DNA of 64,000 nucleotides from positions 744,001-808,000 of the forward strand of contig NZ_CP107048.1 of the NCBI RefSeq assembly GCF_025736935.1, read 5' to 3'. The notes under the pieces were generated by a model. The model had not been told where the DNA came from, did no database searches, and saw only the letters and a program-made list of their open reading frames with translations. The DNA is from Qipengyuania sp. SS22 (GTDB lineage: Bacteria; Pseudomonadota; Alphaproteobacteria; Sphingomonadales; Sphingomonadaceae). Each line of letters begins with the position of its first letter. Position 1 is the first letter of the stretch. Positions 45,923-57,782 of the stretch are shown here, one piece after another. A program made the position numbers and the translations under genes.

Positions 45923-46771
45923 ATGAACAGACCCATGACCACCAGCGCCTTTAATTCCGCCGATCTGGATGCCGCCCGCGACGGCACGCCGCTGCGGCAC
46001 CCGCGCCGCCCCAAGGCTCGCTACCGGCCGCTTACGGCGGTGAAGCACTTCCGTCGGCTGCTCAAGGACAAGGAAAACACCGCTGAGGTCTTCAAGATCT
46101 ACGACGCGCTTCCCTCCGCCAAATTCCTGCCCCGCGTTCGCGCGCTGACGCTGAGCCCGCATGGCGAGGCGTTGCGCGCAAGCGAACCCTTCCTGCCGTC
46201 GATCCTCGACGATCACGAGGCGCTGCGCCGCCTCCCCGGAGGTTCGGTCGCGCAGGCCTATTGCGATTTCATGGAGCGCGAAGGTCTCTCCGCTGCCGGG
46301 CTGGTCGAGGAATCGAACAAGACCGGCCGTCCCAGCTATGACGATCTGGTCCAGTGGTTCGGTTATCGCCAGCGCGATACGCACGATCTGATGCATGTGT
46401 TGACCGGCTATGGCCGCGATGCGCTGGGCGAACAGTGCGTGTTGCTGTTCACCCATGGCCAGGCACCGAGCCAGGGACACTTGCTGCTCGGCTATGCGGG
46501 TTCGTTCCATCTGAAGCAGCAGGTTAAAAGCGCGGCGCCGATCCTGAAGGCGGTACGCCAGGCCCATCGTACCGGCGCCGCCTGTCCCACACTCGTTGGC
46601 CTGTCGATCCGCGAGCTACTGACCAAGGACCTCGAAGAAGCGCGGGCCGAACTGAACATTCCCGAGCCGCATTGGTATCGGGAATGCCACCGCGTCTGGC
46701 GTGCGGAGGGGTTCGATCCCTACGATTTGTTAGCGCAGCAGTCCGAGCGTGAGATGGCGGCAGCGGCCTGA
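45923..46771 (+). CDS. Coq4-family ubiquinone biosynthesis protein
   Basis: A 282-aa member of the Coq4 family, needed in mitochondria and some alphaproteobacteria for ubiquinone synthesis. The family metal motif H-D-x-x-H-x11-E is exact: His 154, Asp 155, His 158, Glu 170. It is followed by a hydrophobic GHLLLGYAGSFHLKQQ segment and SIRELLTKDLEEAR. Coq4 has been linked to ring C1 decarboxylation and hydroxylation. The ATG at 45923 is chosen; 45935 is an alternative. Nearly touches the convergent nitroreductase (two bases between stops). Confidence 0.88.
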   Translation: MNRPMTTSAFNSADLDAARDGTPLRHPRRPKARYRPLTAVKHFRRLLKDKENTAEVFKIYDALPSAKFLPRVRALTLSPHGEALRASEPFLPSILDDHEALRRLPGGSVAQAYCDFMEREGLSAAGLVEESNKTGRPSYDDLVQWFGYRQRDTHDLMHVLTGYGRDALGEQCVLLFTHGQAPSQGHLLLGYAGSFHLKQQVKSAAPILKAVRQAHRTGAACPTLVGLSIRELLTKDLEEARAELNIPEPHWYRECHRVWRAEGFDPYDLLAQQSEREMAAAA

Positions 46772-46773
46772 AA

Positions 46774-47445
46774 TCACAGCCAGCTCGAAATCTGTTTCAG
46801 AGGTTTCTTGCTTAGCGCATGCGCGGGGACGGTGGCGCCTTCCTCGGGGTGTCCGACCACCACCACCATCAACGGCTTTTCATGATCGGGCCGACCGCAG
46901 AGCTTGCGCAGGAACCCCATGGGCGAGGGCGTGTGCGTTAGTGTGGCTAGCCCCGCTTCATTCAGCGTCGCAATCAGCATGCCGCAGGCGATTCCGACGC
47001 TTTCGTTGACGTAATAGTTCTGCGTGATGCCGTCCTCCTCGATCCCGCCCTTTCGCTGAGCGAAGACCACGATCAGCCAGGGGGCGGTTTCGAGAAAAGG
47101 CTTGTCCGCGTCGGTCCCGAGCGGGGCCAGCGCGTCGAGCCATTCGCCGCTCGCCTTGCCGGCATAGAAATTGCGTTCCTCGGTTTCAGCCGCGTCACGG
47201 ATCGCGCGTTTCTTGTCGGGTGATGAGACGACTGCGAAATGCCAGGGCTGGTGGTTCGCGCCATTGGGCGCACTGCCGGCGGCCTCGATCGCGGCCTCGA
47301 TAATTTCGCGGGGGACCGGCCGGTCCGAGAAATAACGACAGCTGCGACGCTGGCCAAGCCGGTCGCGCAGGGCCCGGGCGCGGGCGATGCGGTCCTCGTT
47401 GGGCAGGTCGGGAAGCGAATAGGGGACGGTGTCGTGGTCGCGCAT
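46774..47445 (-). CDS. Nitroreductase-family FMN oxidoreductase
   Basis: A 223-aa FMN-binding nitroreductase-fold protein. FMN contacts are in [41 protein letters not shown], and the C-terminal core is [18 protein letters not shown] then [18 protein letters not shown]. It probably reduces quinones, nitro compounds or a flavin cofactor with NAD(P)H. Substrate unknown. Confidence 0.88.
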   Translation of the reverse strand: MRDHDTVPYSLPDLPNEDRIARARALRDRLGQRRSCRYFSDRPVPREIIEAAIEAAGSAPNGANHQPWHFAVVSSPDKKRAIRDAAETEERNFYAGKASGEWLDALAPLGTDADKPFLETAPWLIVVFAQRKGGIEEDGITQNYYVNESVGIACGMLIATLNEAGLATLTHTPSPMGFLRKLCGRPDHEKPLMVVVVGHPEEGATVPAHALSKKPLKQISSWL

Positions 47446-47471
47446 GGGCCATGTTCTAGCCCAAACGGGGA

Positions 47472-47879
47472 TCAGCGCAATTCCTTGCGGATGACCAGCT
47501 TGAGACCCGACCAGATGTCATCCACCGCGCAGACCTTGGTATCGACGAGGCCCAGCGGTATCGCAATTTCGCGGATAGTATCCTCGGTGATGTCGGTCTG
47601 CAGGTTCGCCGCCTGTTTGGGCCAGCTGACCCAGACATGCCCGTCGCGCGCCATGTGATCGCGCAGCGTCACCAGCTTTGCTTCCAGCTGCGTCCGTTCG
47701 GTAACGAAGATATGCGCAGCGTCCGGGCCTTCCTCCGGGCCGCGGACGAAGGTCAGCTCGAGCGCGTATTCACCGATATCGTCCTGGATATCTTCGGGCA
47801 TCCCATCGAACCATACCCTTTGCTCGTCGCGCAGGCTGAGTTTTTTCGCCAGCGGCGTGTCGGAATAGCCTGCTGCCAC
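47472..47879 (-). CDS. DUF3052 family protein
   Basis: A 135-aa cytoplasmic protein of the DUF3052 group: [13 protein letters not shown] at the start, [14 protein letters not shown] in the middle and [36 protein letters not shown] ending with [17 protein letters not shown]. The function is not known. The GTG at 47879 is four bases past the purL stop, and the purL end supplies a GGAGGG site, so it is translated as part of the purL transcript. Confidence 0.8.
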   Translation of the reverse strand: MAAGYSDTPLAKKLSLRDEQRVWFDGMPEDIQDDIGEYALELTFVRGPEEGPDAAHIFVTERTQLEAKLVTLRDHMARDGHVWVSWPKQAANLQTDITEDTIREIAIPLGLVDTKVCAVDDIWSGLKLVIRKELR

Positions 47880-47883
47880 GCCG

Positions 47884-50130
<2,247 letters not shown>

Positions 50131-50140
50131 GCGCGCGCGC

Positions 50141-50821
50141 TTAGCGCCGCACGCTGGCTACCGCCAGTCCCAGCTGGTTTTTATGCCACCGTGTCGATTG
50201 CACCCAGAAGGCCATGGCGGTCAGAATACCGTAGGAAAGGAAGACCGAAAAATACATGCCGACGCCCGCGTGTTCGGGTTGCGGGCCGAACCAGTTGATC
50301 GCCTGGAACAGCAACATTGCTGCGAGCAGGATCAGCGGCGGGATCGCCGGCCCCTTGGTGCGGCTGATGTAAAACCAGTAGGCAAGCAGGACGAGGCCGA
50401 TCTCCAGCGGCATTTCGATACTTGGGGTGTTCCACAGACCAAGCCCGTATTTGTCCTCGCCCCCTGCAATAGTCAGGTCGGGGCGATGAACCAGCAGGTC
50501 GAGCAGCCAATGGCTAAGCACGACGATCGCGCCCCAGGCGGCTGCGACCACGCTGCGTAGGATGACCCCCACAATTAAGCCAAAGACCAGCGCCCAGCCA
50601 GCGGTCGCCAAAAGGCTGTGCGAATAGGGCGTGAAGACGAGATCAAGCGGGTTCATGGCTGTGATGCCGGGTACGATGCGCAGCTGCTCGACATCGAATA
50701 TCGCGAAGGTGAAGAACGCCCAGTCGACCAGCTGGGCGGCGATGAACAGCACACCGAGCTTGGGCGCATCCTCGGCAACTCCGCGGGCCAGGAAAGCGGG
50801 AGCAAAATGGCCGATGAACAT
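50141..50821 (-). CDS. Multi-pass membrane protein, unknown function
   Basis: A 226-aa protein with about six hydrophobic helices. The N terminus [14 protein letters not shown], with early His and Asp (VDWAFF) and a later [12 protein letters not shown] and [15 protein letters not shown], resembles YdjM/LexA-independent 'metal-dependent hydrolase'-annotated membrane proteins that carry conserved His/Asp on the membrane face. A hydrolase role is speculative. It starts three bases after the DUF2177 stop, so they share a transcript. Confidence 0.65.
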   Translation of the reverse strand: MFIGHFAPAFLARGVAEDAPKLGVLFIAAQLVDWAFFTFAIFDVEQLRIVPGITAMNPLDLVFTPYSHSLLATAGWALVFGLIVGVILRSVVAAAWGAIVVLSHWLLDLLVHRPDLTIAGGEDKYGLGLWNTPSIEMPLEIGLVLLAYWFYISRTKGPAIPPLILLAAMLLFQAINWFGPQPEHAGVGMYFSVFLSYGILTAMAFWVQSTRWHKNQLGLAVASVRR

Positions 50822-50824
50822 GGC

Positions 50825-51220
50825 TTAGCCGAACTTGTCGGCGGCGAAGGTGGCTGCGCTTGCCGCAACTGCCGTCGCGAACGCGCCCCAGATAATGTCG
50901 GCGATGGTGACGGTGGTCGACCAGTTCCGCAACGTGGCCTGGTTGGTTAGATCGTAGGTCGCATAACAGATCGCGCCGAGCAGGGCGCCATTGAACGCTG
51001 CGGATGCGATGCCGTTGGCAAGGCCCGGGCGCACCGCGAACCAGGCCACTGCAGCGACATAGGCAGCGTAGAATACCAGCGCGGGCGTCATGCGGAAACT
51101 GTCAGCCAGAAGATCGCCGAGTTTGGGGCGATAGAAATTGGGTCCGGCCCAGCTCAACCACACCGCATCCAATGCCCCGAACACCAACGCCACAGCGATG
51201 ACAGCGACAATCCACGTCAT
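50825..51220 (-). CDS. DUF2177 family membrane protein
   Basis: A 131-aa protein with four hydrophobic helices. GALDAVWLSWAGPNFYRPKLGDLL after helix 1 and CYATYDLTNQATLRNWSTTVTIADIIWG near the end are typical of DUF2177. Function unknown. A GGGGGAG site five bases before the ATG fixes the start. Divergent from xseB. Confidence 0.85.
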   Translation of the reverse strand: MTWIVAVIAVALVFGALDAVWLSWAGPNFYRPKLGDLLADSFRMTPALVFYAAYVAAVAWFAVRPGLANGIASAAFNGALLGAICYATYDLTNQATLRNWSTTVTIADIIWGAFATAVAASAATFAADKFG

Positions 51221-51282
51221 ATTGGCTCCCCCGTTTGGGTTTACTTGACCGCGCGCAGGCGGACCGTCAATGCTTGCCTGCG

Positions 51283-51540
51283 ATGGCAGAGGAACAGTCA
51301 CAGATTTCGGATTTGAGCTTCGAGCAGGCATTGCGCGAACTCGAGGGTGTGGTCCGCCGGCTCGAGAGCGGCGATGTGCCGCTGGACGAGAGCATCGATC
51401 TCTACGAGCGCGGTGAAAAGCTGCGCAAGGCGTGCCAGGCGCGGCTCGATGCGGCGCAGGCGCGGATCGAGAAGATCGTGGCGGGCGCCGATGGCAAACC
51501 GACGGGGACCGAACCCTTCGATGCAGGCGGCGCCGCGTGA
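51283..51540 (+). CDS. xseB: Exodeoxyribonuclease VII small subunit
   Basis: An 85-aa helical subunit of exonuclease VII, which degrades single-stranded DNA with XseA. The sequence SFEQALRELEGVVRRLESGDVPLDESIDLYERGEKL is the family signature. It is followed directly by ispA, a common pairing. Its stop TGA overlaps a GTG of ispA. Confidence 0.95.
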   Translation: MAEEQSQISDLSFEQALRELEGVVRRLESGDVPLDESIDLYERGEKLRKACQARLDAAQARIEKIVAGADGKPTGTEPFDAGGAA

Positions 51541-52445
51541 CAACAGTTACCGCTATGCCCAACCTGCTTGGCGAGGCGTTCGAGCGGGTGCAGGCCGATA
51601 TCGACAGCGCGTTCGATGCGTTTCTTCCCGTCCCCGACGATACCCGCGCGCGGCTGGTGGAAGCGATGCGCTACGCCGCGATCGGCGGCGGCAAGCGGGT
51701 GCGCCCGTTATTGCTGGCCGCGACCGCCGACCTGTTCGGGGTTAACCGCAACGCCGCGATCAATGCTGGCTGTGCGGTCGAGGCAATCCATGCCTATTCG
51801 CTGATTCACGACGATCTGCCCTGCATGGATGATGACGAATTGCGGCACGGCAAGCCCACCGTGCATACCGCCTTCGACGAAGCGACCGCGGTGCTTGCGG
51901 GCGACTGCCTGCATGCGCTGGCTTTCGATATCCTGACCCAACCCGATACCAGCACCGATCCCTTCGTGCGCGCCGAGCTGGTCGCCACGCTCGCGCGAGC
52001 CAGCGGTCATGACGGTATGGCGGGGGGCCAGATGATGGACATCATGTCCGAAGAACAGGCTTACGATCTGCGTCAGATCACGCGCCTCCAGCAGCTCAAG
52101 ACGGGCGCACTGCTCGCTGCCAGCGTCGAGATGGGGGCCGTACTCGGCCGTGTGCCACCTGAAGGACGGACGCATTTGCGCGCCTATGCCCGCGATATCG
52201 GCCTCGCTTTCCAGATTGCCGACGATCTGCTCGACGTCGAAGGCGACGAGAAACTGGCTGGAAAGGCGCTGCGCAAGGACGAAGTGCAGGGCAAGCAGAC
52301 TTTCGTCACGCTGATGGGCGTCGAACAGGCGCGCGCACAGGCGACCATGCTGGTCGAACAGGCCGGACGGCACCTTGTCAACCATGGCAAGGATGCGCGG
52401 CTGCTGGTGGAGCTGGCGCGTTTCATCGTGAAGAGGGATCATTAA
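51537..52445 (+). CDS. ispA: Farnesyl diphosphate synthase (polyprenyl synthetase)
   Basis: Makes C15 farnesyl diphosphate from IPP and DMAPP, the precursor of carotenoids, quinones and hopanoids. The 302-aa enzyme has GGKRVRP, the first Asp-rich motif DDLPCMDDD, the KT of LKTGALL, and the second Asp motif FQIADDLLD. The start is either GTG 51537, overlapping the xseB stop and preceded by AGGCGG, or ATG 51555, which has no ribosome site. Stop TAA overlaps the coaD ATG. Confidence 0.94.
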   Translation: MTTVTAMPNLLGEAFERVQADIDSAFDAFLPVPDDTRARLVEAMRYAAIGGGKRVRPLLLAATADLFGVNRNAAINAGCAVEAIHAYSLIHDDLPCMDDDELRHGKPTVHTAFDEATAVLAGDCLHALAFDILTQPDTSTDPFVRAELVATLARASGHDGMAGGQMMDIMSEEQAYDLRQITRLQQLKTGALLAASVEMGAVLGRVPPEGRTHLRAYARDIGLAFQIADDLLDVEGDEKLAGKALRKDEVQGKQTFVTLMGVEQARAQATMLVEQAGRHLVNHGKDARLLVELARFIVKRDH

Positions 52446-52954
52446 TGGCCAAGCGTATCGGCATTTACCCGGGGACGTTCGATCCGATCACGCTCGGACA
52501 TATGGATATCATCGAGCGTGGCGCGAAGCTGGTCGACGAGCTGATTATCGGTGTCACCACCAATATCGCCAAGTCGCCCATGTTCGATGATGACGAGCGC
52601 ATCGCGATGGTCGAACGCGAGGTGGCGGGCATCAAGAGCCAGAGCATTCGGGTGGTCGGCTTCAACTCGCTGCTGATGGACTTCGCCCAGCAAATGGGTG
52701 CGGGCATCGTCATCCGCGGGATCCGCGGCGTGACCGATTTCGAATATGAATACCAGCTCACGGGCATGAACCGGCAGCTCAACGACCAGATCGAAACCGT
52801 CTTCTTGATGGCCGATGTCGAACTGCAGCCGATCGCCAGCCGCCTGGTGAAAGAAATTGCTTTCTATGGCGGACCGATCGGGAAGTTCGTGACCCCCGCC
52901 GTGCGCGCCGATGTCGAGGCGCGGGTACAGAAACTCGGCCCGCGCGGGGGCTGA
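52445..52954 (+). CDS. coaD: Phosphopantetheine adenylyltransferase
   Basis: Fourth step of CoA synthesis; joins AMP to 4'-phosphopantetheine. The 169-aa nucleotidyltransferase has the YPGTFDPITLGHMDII motif (T/HxGH) at residues 7-22, RGIRGVTDFEYEYQL and ASRLVKEIAFYGG. TAATG overlap with ispA. With panB it is one of two CoA-pathway genes in the window. Confidence 0.96.
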   Translation: MAKRIGIYPGTFDPITLGHMDIIERGAKLVDELIIGVTTNIAKSPMFDDDERIAMVEREVAGIKSQSIRVVGFNSLLMDFAQQMGAGIVIRGIRGVTDFEYEYQLTGMNRQLNDQIETVFLMADVELQPIASRLVKEIAFYGGPIGKFVTPAVRADVEARVQKLGPRGG

Positions 52955-53031
52955 CGCGGCTATCCAAGCTATTCATTGAACCGACAGACGCCGGTCGCTA
53001 GACGATCCGCCATCCAGGACATTGCTACGGA

Positions 53032-53727
53032 ATGACGATGCTCAAGACGCTTGCCATTGCTGCCACGCTGACGTTTGCCGCGGCGCCCTTTACCGCCCAG
53101 GCTCAGGACGCGGACGAAACGGTTGCCGCCGAAGCGGAAGCCGATACGCGCGTATTCACGCCGGTCAGTTTCGACGTTTCCGAAGATCGCGAAAACATCC
53201 TGCTGCTCGACCTGTCGAATGGCGAGCGCGTGTCGATCCGGCTCAAGCCCGACTGGGCGCCCAACCATGTCGAGCGGGTCAAGGCGCTGACTCGGCAGGG
53301 GTTTTATGACGGGATCATCTTCCACCGCGTGATCGACGGTTTCATGGCGCAGACGGGCGATCCGACCGGCACCGGTACCGGCGGTTCGGAATTGCCCGAC
53401 ATCGCAGAAGAATTCCACCGCATGCCGCATGTGCGCGGGAGCGTGTCGATGGCCCGTTCGGCGAGCCCCGACAGCGCCAACAGCCAGTTCTTCCTCGTCT
53501 TCTACCCGCGTTTCAACCTCGACCAGAATTACACCAATTTCGGCCGTGTCATCGCCAACATGGCGGCCGTCGACGCGATTGAACGCGGCGAGCCGCCCGC
53601 GAATCCCACGCGGATTCTCCAGGCCTCGATCGCGGCGGACAATAAGCCGGTCCCGGCAATGCCTGCGCCGCGCGTGCCGGATGCGGAGATTTCGGCCAGC
53701 GATCTGAACGCGCCGCTCGGCAACTGA
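53032..53727 (+). CDS. Secreted cyclophilin-type peptidylprolyl isomerase
   Basis: A 231-aa periplasmic cyclophilin that speeds prolyl isomerisation in protein folding. The Sec signal ends near FTAQAQ (residue about 24), and a short acidic linker follows. The cyclophilin core runs from about 40 to 195, with [40 protein letters not shown] and [14 protein letters not shown]. The Pro/Ala-rich tail is extra. Confidence 0.92.
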   Translation: MTMLKTLAIAATLTFAAAPFTAQAQDADETVAAEAEADTRVFTPVSFDVSEDRENILLLDLSNGERVSIRLKPDWAPNHVERVKALTRQGFYDGIIFHRVIDGFMAQTGDPTGTGTGGSELPDIAEEFHRMPHVRGSVSMARSASPDSANSQFFLVFYPRFNLDQNYTNFGRVIANMAAVDAIERGEPPANPTRILQASIAADNKPVPAMPAPRVPDAEISASDLNAPLGN

Positions 53728-53735
53728 CTTTCCAT

Positions 53736-53764
53736 CGCGCCGCACCCGGACTAGGGGCGGCGCG
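53736..53764 (+). promoter_or_regulatory. Strong hairpin abutting the queA start codon
   Basis: CGCGCCGC (53736-53743) and GCGGCGCG (53757-53764) form a perfect 8-bp stem, extendable by CCC/GGG past one bulged base. The ATG of queA follows directly. The only ribosome-site-like sequence, AGGGGCGG, is inside the 3' arm. It may terminate the upstream gene or hold back queA translation. Confidence 0.5.
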
Positions 53765-54793
53765 ATGAAAGTCGACCTCTTCGATTTCGAACTCCCGCCT
53801 GAGCGGATCGCGTTGCGCCCGGCGCGTCCGCGCGATGCTGCGCGTATGCTCGTCGTCCGCGGCGATGGTCCCTTCGAGGACCGCGGCGTGCGCAACCTGC
53901 CGCACATGCTGCGCGCGGGCGACGTGCTGGTGTTCAACGATACGCGCGTGATCCCGGCACAGCTCGAAGGGCGGCGCGGTGAAGCCAAGATCGGTGCAAC
54001 GCTGCACAAGCGGATCGACCTGCGCCGGTGGCAGGCGTTCGTGCGCAATGCCAAGCGGCTGCGGGTCGGCGATATCGCCGAATTCGGGGGCGGGGTAACC
54101 GCGCTCGCTGAAGAGCGGCTGCCCGATGGCAGCTTCGTGCTCGTCTTCGGTGGCGATGAGCCGGTAGAGGTCCTGCTCGAGCGGGCCGGGCGGATGCCGC
54201 TGCCGCCCTATATCGCGGGCAAGCGCCCCACCGACGCGCGCGACCGAGAAGACTACCAGACCATGTTTGCGCAGGAGGACGGCGCGGTCGCCGCCCCTAC
54301 CGCCGCGCTGCATTTCACGCCCGAATTGATGGATGCGCTGGCTGAGGCAGGGGTTGGGACCGAAACACTCACGCTGCATGTCGGGGCGGGGACCTTCCTC
54401 CCGGTCAAGGCGGATGACACTGACGACCATGCGATGCATGCCGAATGGGGCCGGATCGAGCCTGCGGTAGCCGACCGGCTCAATGCGGTCCGCGAGGCAG
54501 GCGGCAGGGTCATCGCAGTCGGAACCACCAGCCTGCGCTTGCTCGAAAGCGCGGCGGGCGAAGATGACGTGATCCAGCCGTTTGCCGGCGATACGGCTAT
54601 TTTCATCACACCGGGCTATCGGTTTCGCGCGATCGACGGGCTGATGACCAATTTCCATCTGCCCAAATCGACGTTGATGATGCTGGTAAGCGCGTTGATG
54701 GGGCGCGATCGGATGATGGCCGCCTACGAGCACGCCATCGCGCAGGAATACCGTTTTTACAGCTATGGTGATTCCTCGCTGCTGCTCCGCTGA
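53765..54793 (+). CDS. queA: S-adenosylmethionine:tRNA ribosyltransferase-isomerase
   Basis: Converts preQ1-modified tRNA to epoxyqueuosine-tRNA in queuosine synthesis. The 342-aa product has [24 protein letters not shown] at the start, [23 protein letters not shown]-like [18 protein letters not shown], the active region [12 protein letters not shown] and the terminal [16 protein letters not shown]. Tgt, the partner enzyme, lies 4.7 kb downstream on the same strand. Confidence 0.96.
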   Translation: MKVDLFDFELPPERIALRPARPRDAARMLVVRGDGPFEDRGVRNLPHMLRAGDVLVFNDTRVIPAQLEGRRGEAKIGATLHKRIDLRRWQAFVRNAKRLRVGDIAEFGGGVTALAEERLPDGSFVLVFGGDEPVEVLLERAGRMPLPPYIAGKRPTDARDREDYQTMFAQEDGAVAAPTAALHFTPELMDALAEAGVGTETLTLHVGAGTFLPVKADDTDDHAMHAEWGRIEPAVADRLNAVREAGGRVIAVGTTSLRLLESAAGEDDVIQPFAGDTAIFITPGYRFRAIDGLMTNFHLPKSTLMMLVSALMGRDRMMAAYEHAIAQEYRFYSYGDSSLLLR

Positions 54794-54794
54794 T

Positions 54795-55361
54795 TTAGGG
54801 GAACAGGCTGTCCGTATCGAGCAAGCGGTCGATCAGCGTATCGTCGGCGCAAATGCGCCCGTCGAGCATCAGCATCGCAACTCCATGCGCAATCGACCAC
54901 GCCTGCAATGCGAGTGTTTCGGCGCGTTCGGGATCGCTGGTGAGTGTCTGTGTATGTGTGGTCAGGAGCGCGCGCGCCTGATCGGGTGTGTCGCGGTCGT
55001 CGACCGGATGACCCTGGGTGAACATCAGCCGGAAAAGCGCGGGATGCGCGAGCGCGAAACGGACATAGGTTCGCCCCGTCTCGGCAAAGCCCGCTGCACC
55101 GCCGCCCGCTTTCTCCGCCGCTTTCGCCTGCTCGCTTCCGAGTAGCGCGAGGCCCTCCTGCGCGAGCGCCTTGTCGAGCGCCTGTTTGTCGGGAAAGTGG
55201 CGATAGACCGCAGTCGCCGAAACCCCGACCTCGCGCGCCAGTTCGCGGAGCGAGGGTGCCTTGCCCTCGGCGCCTTCAAGGGCTTCCAGGCCGGCTGCGA
55301 GCAAGGCGTCGCGCAAATTGCCGTGATGGTAGCTGGCGGGCAATGTTGACACTGTTAGCAT
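54795..55361 (-). CDS. TetR-family transcriptional regulator
   Basis: A 188-aa regulator. The N-terminal helix-turn-helix (residues about 10-55: LRDALLAAGLEALEG, then LRELAREVGVSATAVYRHFPDKQAL) is typical TetR. The ligand domain with FALAHPALFRLMF resembles the WHG-type C domain. It is divergent from the carotenoid-oxygenase gene with only 45 bases between starts, so it probably controls that gene and the ABC transporter. The ligand is unknown. Confidence 0.88.
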   Translation of the reverse strand: MLTVSTLPASYHHGNLRDALLAAGLEALEGAEGKAPSLRELAREVGVSATAVYRHFPDKQALDKALAQEGLALLGSEQAKAAEKAGGGAAGFAETGRTYVRFALAHPALFRLMFTQGHPVDDRDTPDQARALLTTHTQTLTSDPERAETLALQAWSIAHGVAMLMLDGRICADDTLIDRLLDTDSLFP

Positions 55362-55373
55362 GACCTCTATGTT
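55346..55373 (+). promoter_or_regulatory. Candidate promoter of the oxygenase gene
   Basis: TTGACA (55346-55351) and TATGTT (55368-55373) spaced by 16 bases. The -35 lies in the first codons of tetR, so TetR binding in this gap could block both directions. No clear inverted-repeat operator was found. Confidence 0.4.
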
Positions 55374-55406
55374 TACAACGTTCACTTTATCCGGAGCGAG
55401 TCGGTC

Positions 55407-56837
55407 ATGGCAAGCGTCATCGAGAAAACCATCCGTAAAGCAGTCACTCCCGCGCTGCAGGCGGTTGCCAGCATCAACCGCGGGCGTTTGCCCGGTGCTG
55501 GGGAGAACCCCTTCCTGCACGGTATCCATACGCCGTTGAAAGAGGAATTCACGCTCGATCATCCAACGGTGACCGGCACCATACCCGCCGAACTCGATGG
55601 CCGCTATGTCCGGATCGGCCCCAACCCCTTCGGAGACGTCGGCAAGGGCCATCACTGGTTTTTGGGCGATGGCATGGTGCACGGCGTCCGGCTCAAGGAC
55701 GGCCAGGCCGAATGGTATCGCAACCGCTTCATCCGGTCCGCCGAACTCGAAGGCAAGGGCGGTCCGGCGGCGGTGGGCGGCCCGCGCCGCGGTTTTGGTG
55801 ATACGGTTAACACCAATGTCCTCGATATCGGCGGAACGATCATGGCGCTGGTCGAGGCCAACAGCTTCCCGGTCGAGCTCGACGGCAATCTCGACAGCGT
55901 CGCCTATTCCGATTTCGGCGGCCGACTGACCGGCTCCTTCACCGCGCATCCGCATCAATGCCCGACCACGGGTGAATTCCACGCGATCTGCTATGATGGC
56001 CCATCGCAGGATACGATCCGCCACGTAGCGATGGACCGGCGCGGCAAGGTGCTGCGCGAAACCGAGATCGCGGTGAAGCACGGCCCCTCGATCCACGACT
56101 GTGCGCTGACCGCAAACTTCGTAATCATTCTCGACCTGCCAGTGACTTTCTCGATGCAGGCGCTGATGGCGGGGCACAAATTCCCCTATCGCTGGAACCG
56201 CAATCACAAGGCGCGGGTCGGATTGCTGCCGCGCGGTGCCACCGGCGACGAGGTCGTGTGGCACGAGGTCGATCCCTGCTATGTTTTCCATGTCGGCAAC
56301 AGTTTCGAAGACGAAACCGGCCAGGTAATCATCGATGTCTGCGCCTATGAAACCATTTTCGACGGCGAGATGCCGGGGCCCTATGGCAAGGCGCTCGGGC
56401 TTGAACGCTGGACGGTCGATGGGCAGGGCGGGAAAGTCATTCGCGAGACCACGGACGCGGCGGGCCAGGAATTTCCCCGGCCGGACAAGCGCTATTTCAC
56501 CAAGCCCCATCGCTATCTCTGGTCGATGGGCATGCCCGAAGACGGGGACCTCGAATTTGTCGCACCGATGCCGCTCTATCGCCACGATCTTGCCACTGGC
56601 GAACGGGTGCAACATGTTTTCGGGGACGGGCGGATTCCCGGCGAATTCGTCTTCGTCCCGCGCGCGGTCGACGCGCCCGAAGGTGATGGCTGGGTCATGG
56701 GCTATGTGATCGACCGCAACCAGGGCACCAGCGCACTCGAGATCCTCGACGCGATGAGCCTTTCCCCGATCGCGACGGTCCATATCCCGCACCTCATCCC
56801 ACCGGGCTTCCACGGCAACTGGATCGCCGCTAGCTAG
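55407..56837 (+). CDS. Carotenoid-cleavage-type (RPE65 family) oxygenase
   Basis: A 476-aa non-haem iron dioxygenase of the carotenoid/stilbene cleavage family with a seven-bladed propeller fold. The four iron-binding histidines are recognisable: His 181 (TAHPH), His 230 (SIHDC), His 295 (VFHVG) and His 469 (GFHGN). The GDGMVHGVRLKDGQAEWYRNRF block is typical. The substrate may be a carotenoid, apocarotenoid or stilbene-like lignin fragment; the sequence does not decide. The neighbouring ABC transporter could export product or import substrate. Confidence 0.9.
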   Translation: MASVIEKTIRKAVTPALQAVASINRGRLPGAGENPFLHGIHTPLKEEFTLDHPTVTGTIPAELDGRYVRIGPNPFGDVGKGHHWFLGDGMVHGVRLKDGQAEWYRNRFIRSAELEGKGGPAAVGGPRRGFGDTVNTNVLDIGGTIMALVEANSFPVELDGNLDSVAYSDFGGRLTGSFTAHPHQCPTTGEFHAICYDGPSQDTIRHVAMDRRGKVLRETEIAVKHGPSIHDCALTANFVIILDLPVTFSMQALMAGHKFPYRWNRNHKARVGLLPRGATGDEVVWHEVDPCYVFHVGNSFEDETGQVIIDVCAYETIFDGEMPGPYGKALGLERWTVDGQGGKVIRETTDAAGQEFPRPDKRYFTKPHRYLWSMGMPEDGDLEFVAPMPLYRHDLATGERVQHVFGDGRIPGEFVFVPRAVDAPEGDGWVMGYVIDRNQGTSALEILDAMSLSPIATVHIPHLIPPGFHGNWIAAS

Positions 56838-56843
56838 GAGCCT

Positions 56844-57782
56844 GTGGATCCGATTCTCGAACTCAGCGGCCTGTCGAAGGTCTATCCCGGCGGGCTGAAA
56901 GCGCTCGACGATGTCGATCTTACCGTCAGCAGGGGCGAGATTTTCGCGCTGCTCGGTCCCAATGGGGCGGGCAAGACCACGCTGATCGGTGCGGTCTGCG
57001 GGTTGGTGCGGCCCAGTTCGGGCACGATCCACGCCTTTGGCTACGACCTCGCCAGCGACTGGCGCCGGGCGCGCAGCCGTATCGGTCTGGTGCCGCAGGA
57101 ACTCAGCACCGACATGTTCGAACCCGTCGAACGCGCGGTCAGCTATTCGCGCGGGCTGTTCGGTCTTGCACCCGACCGCGAGCGGATCGAGGAAATCCTG
57201 CGCAGCCTGAGCCTGTGGGACAAGCGCGACGAGCGCATCATGGCGTTGTCGGGCGGAATGAAACGCCGCGTGCTGATTGCCAAGGCGCTGGCGCATGAGC
57301 CCGATTTGCTGTTCCTCGATGAACCCACCGCGGGCGTCGATGTCGAATTGCGCAAGAGCATGTGGGCGATCATCGACGATATGCGCAGCCGCGGCGTGAC
57401 GATCATCCTCACCACGCATTATATCGAGGAAGCCGAGATGATGGCCGACCGCGTGGGGATCATCAATCGTGGGAAGTTGCTGATGGTCGACGAGAAGGAT
57501 GCCATGATGGCCCGGCTCGGCCGCACCGAGGCGCATATCGCGCTGGCCCAGCCGCTGACCGTACTCCCGCCCGCCATCGCGCGCTTCCCGGTCGAGCTGG
57601 AGGAGGGCGGTATGTCGCTCTGCTATCGCGGCGGCGACGGAACCGGCAAGGGCAAGGCCGAGGTCGCGGACCTCACCAAGGCACTGATCGCAGCGGGGAT
57701 CGACTACACCGGCATCGAAACGCGCGAGAGCAGCCTCGAGGACATTTTCGTCTCGCTGCTGGGCGAGGGGGAGGCGGCATGA
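56844..57782 (+). CDS. ABC transporter ATP-binding protein (ABC-2 type)
   Basis: A 312-aa ATPase. Walker A is GPNGAGKTT, Q-loop LVPQELS, signature LSGGMKRRVLIAKAL, Walker B LLFLDEPTAG and switch His in LTTHYIEEAE, as in drug/polysaccharide exporters of the DrrA/YadG type. The GTG start has AGGAG three bases upstream and lies six bases after the oxygenase stop. Its end overlaps the permease ATG by four bases. Confidence 0.93.
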   Translation: MDPILELSGLSKVYPGGLKALDDVDLTVSRGEIFALLGPNGAGKTTLIGAVCGLVRPSSGTIHAFGYDLASDWRRARSRIGLVPQELSTDMFEPVERAVSYSRGLFGLAPDRERIEEILRSLSLWDKRDERIMALSGGMKRRVLIAKALAHEPDLLFLDEPTAGVDVELRKSMWAIIDDMRSRGVTIILTTHYIEEAEMMADRVGIINRGKLLMVDEKDAMMARLGRTEAHIALAQPLTVLPPAIARFPVELEEGGMSLCYRGGDGTGKGKAEVADLTKALIAAGIDYTGIETRESSLEDIFVSLLGEGEAA

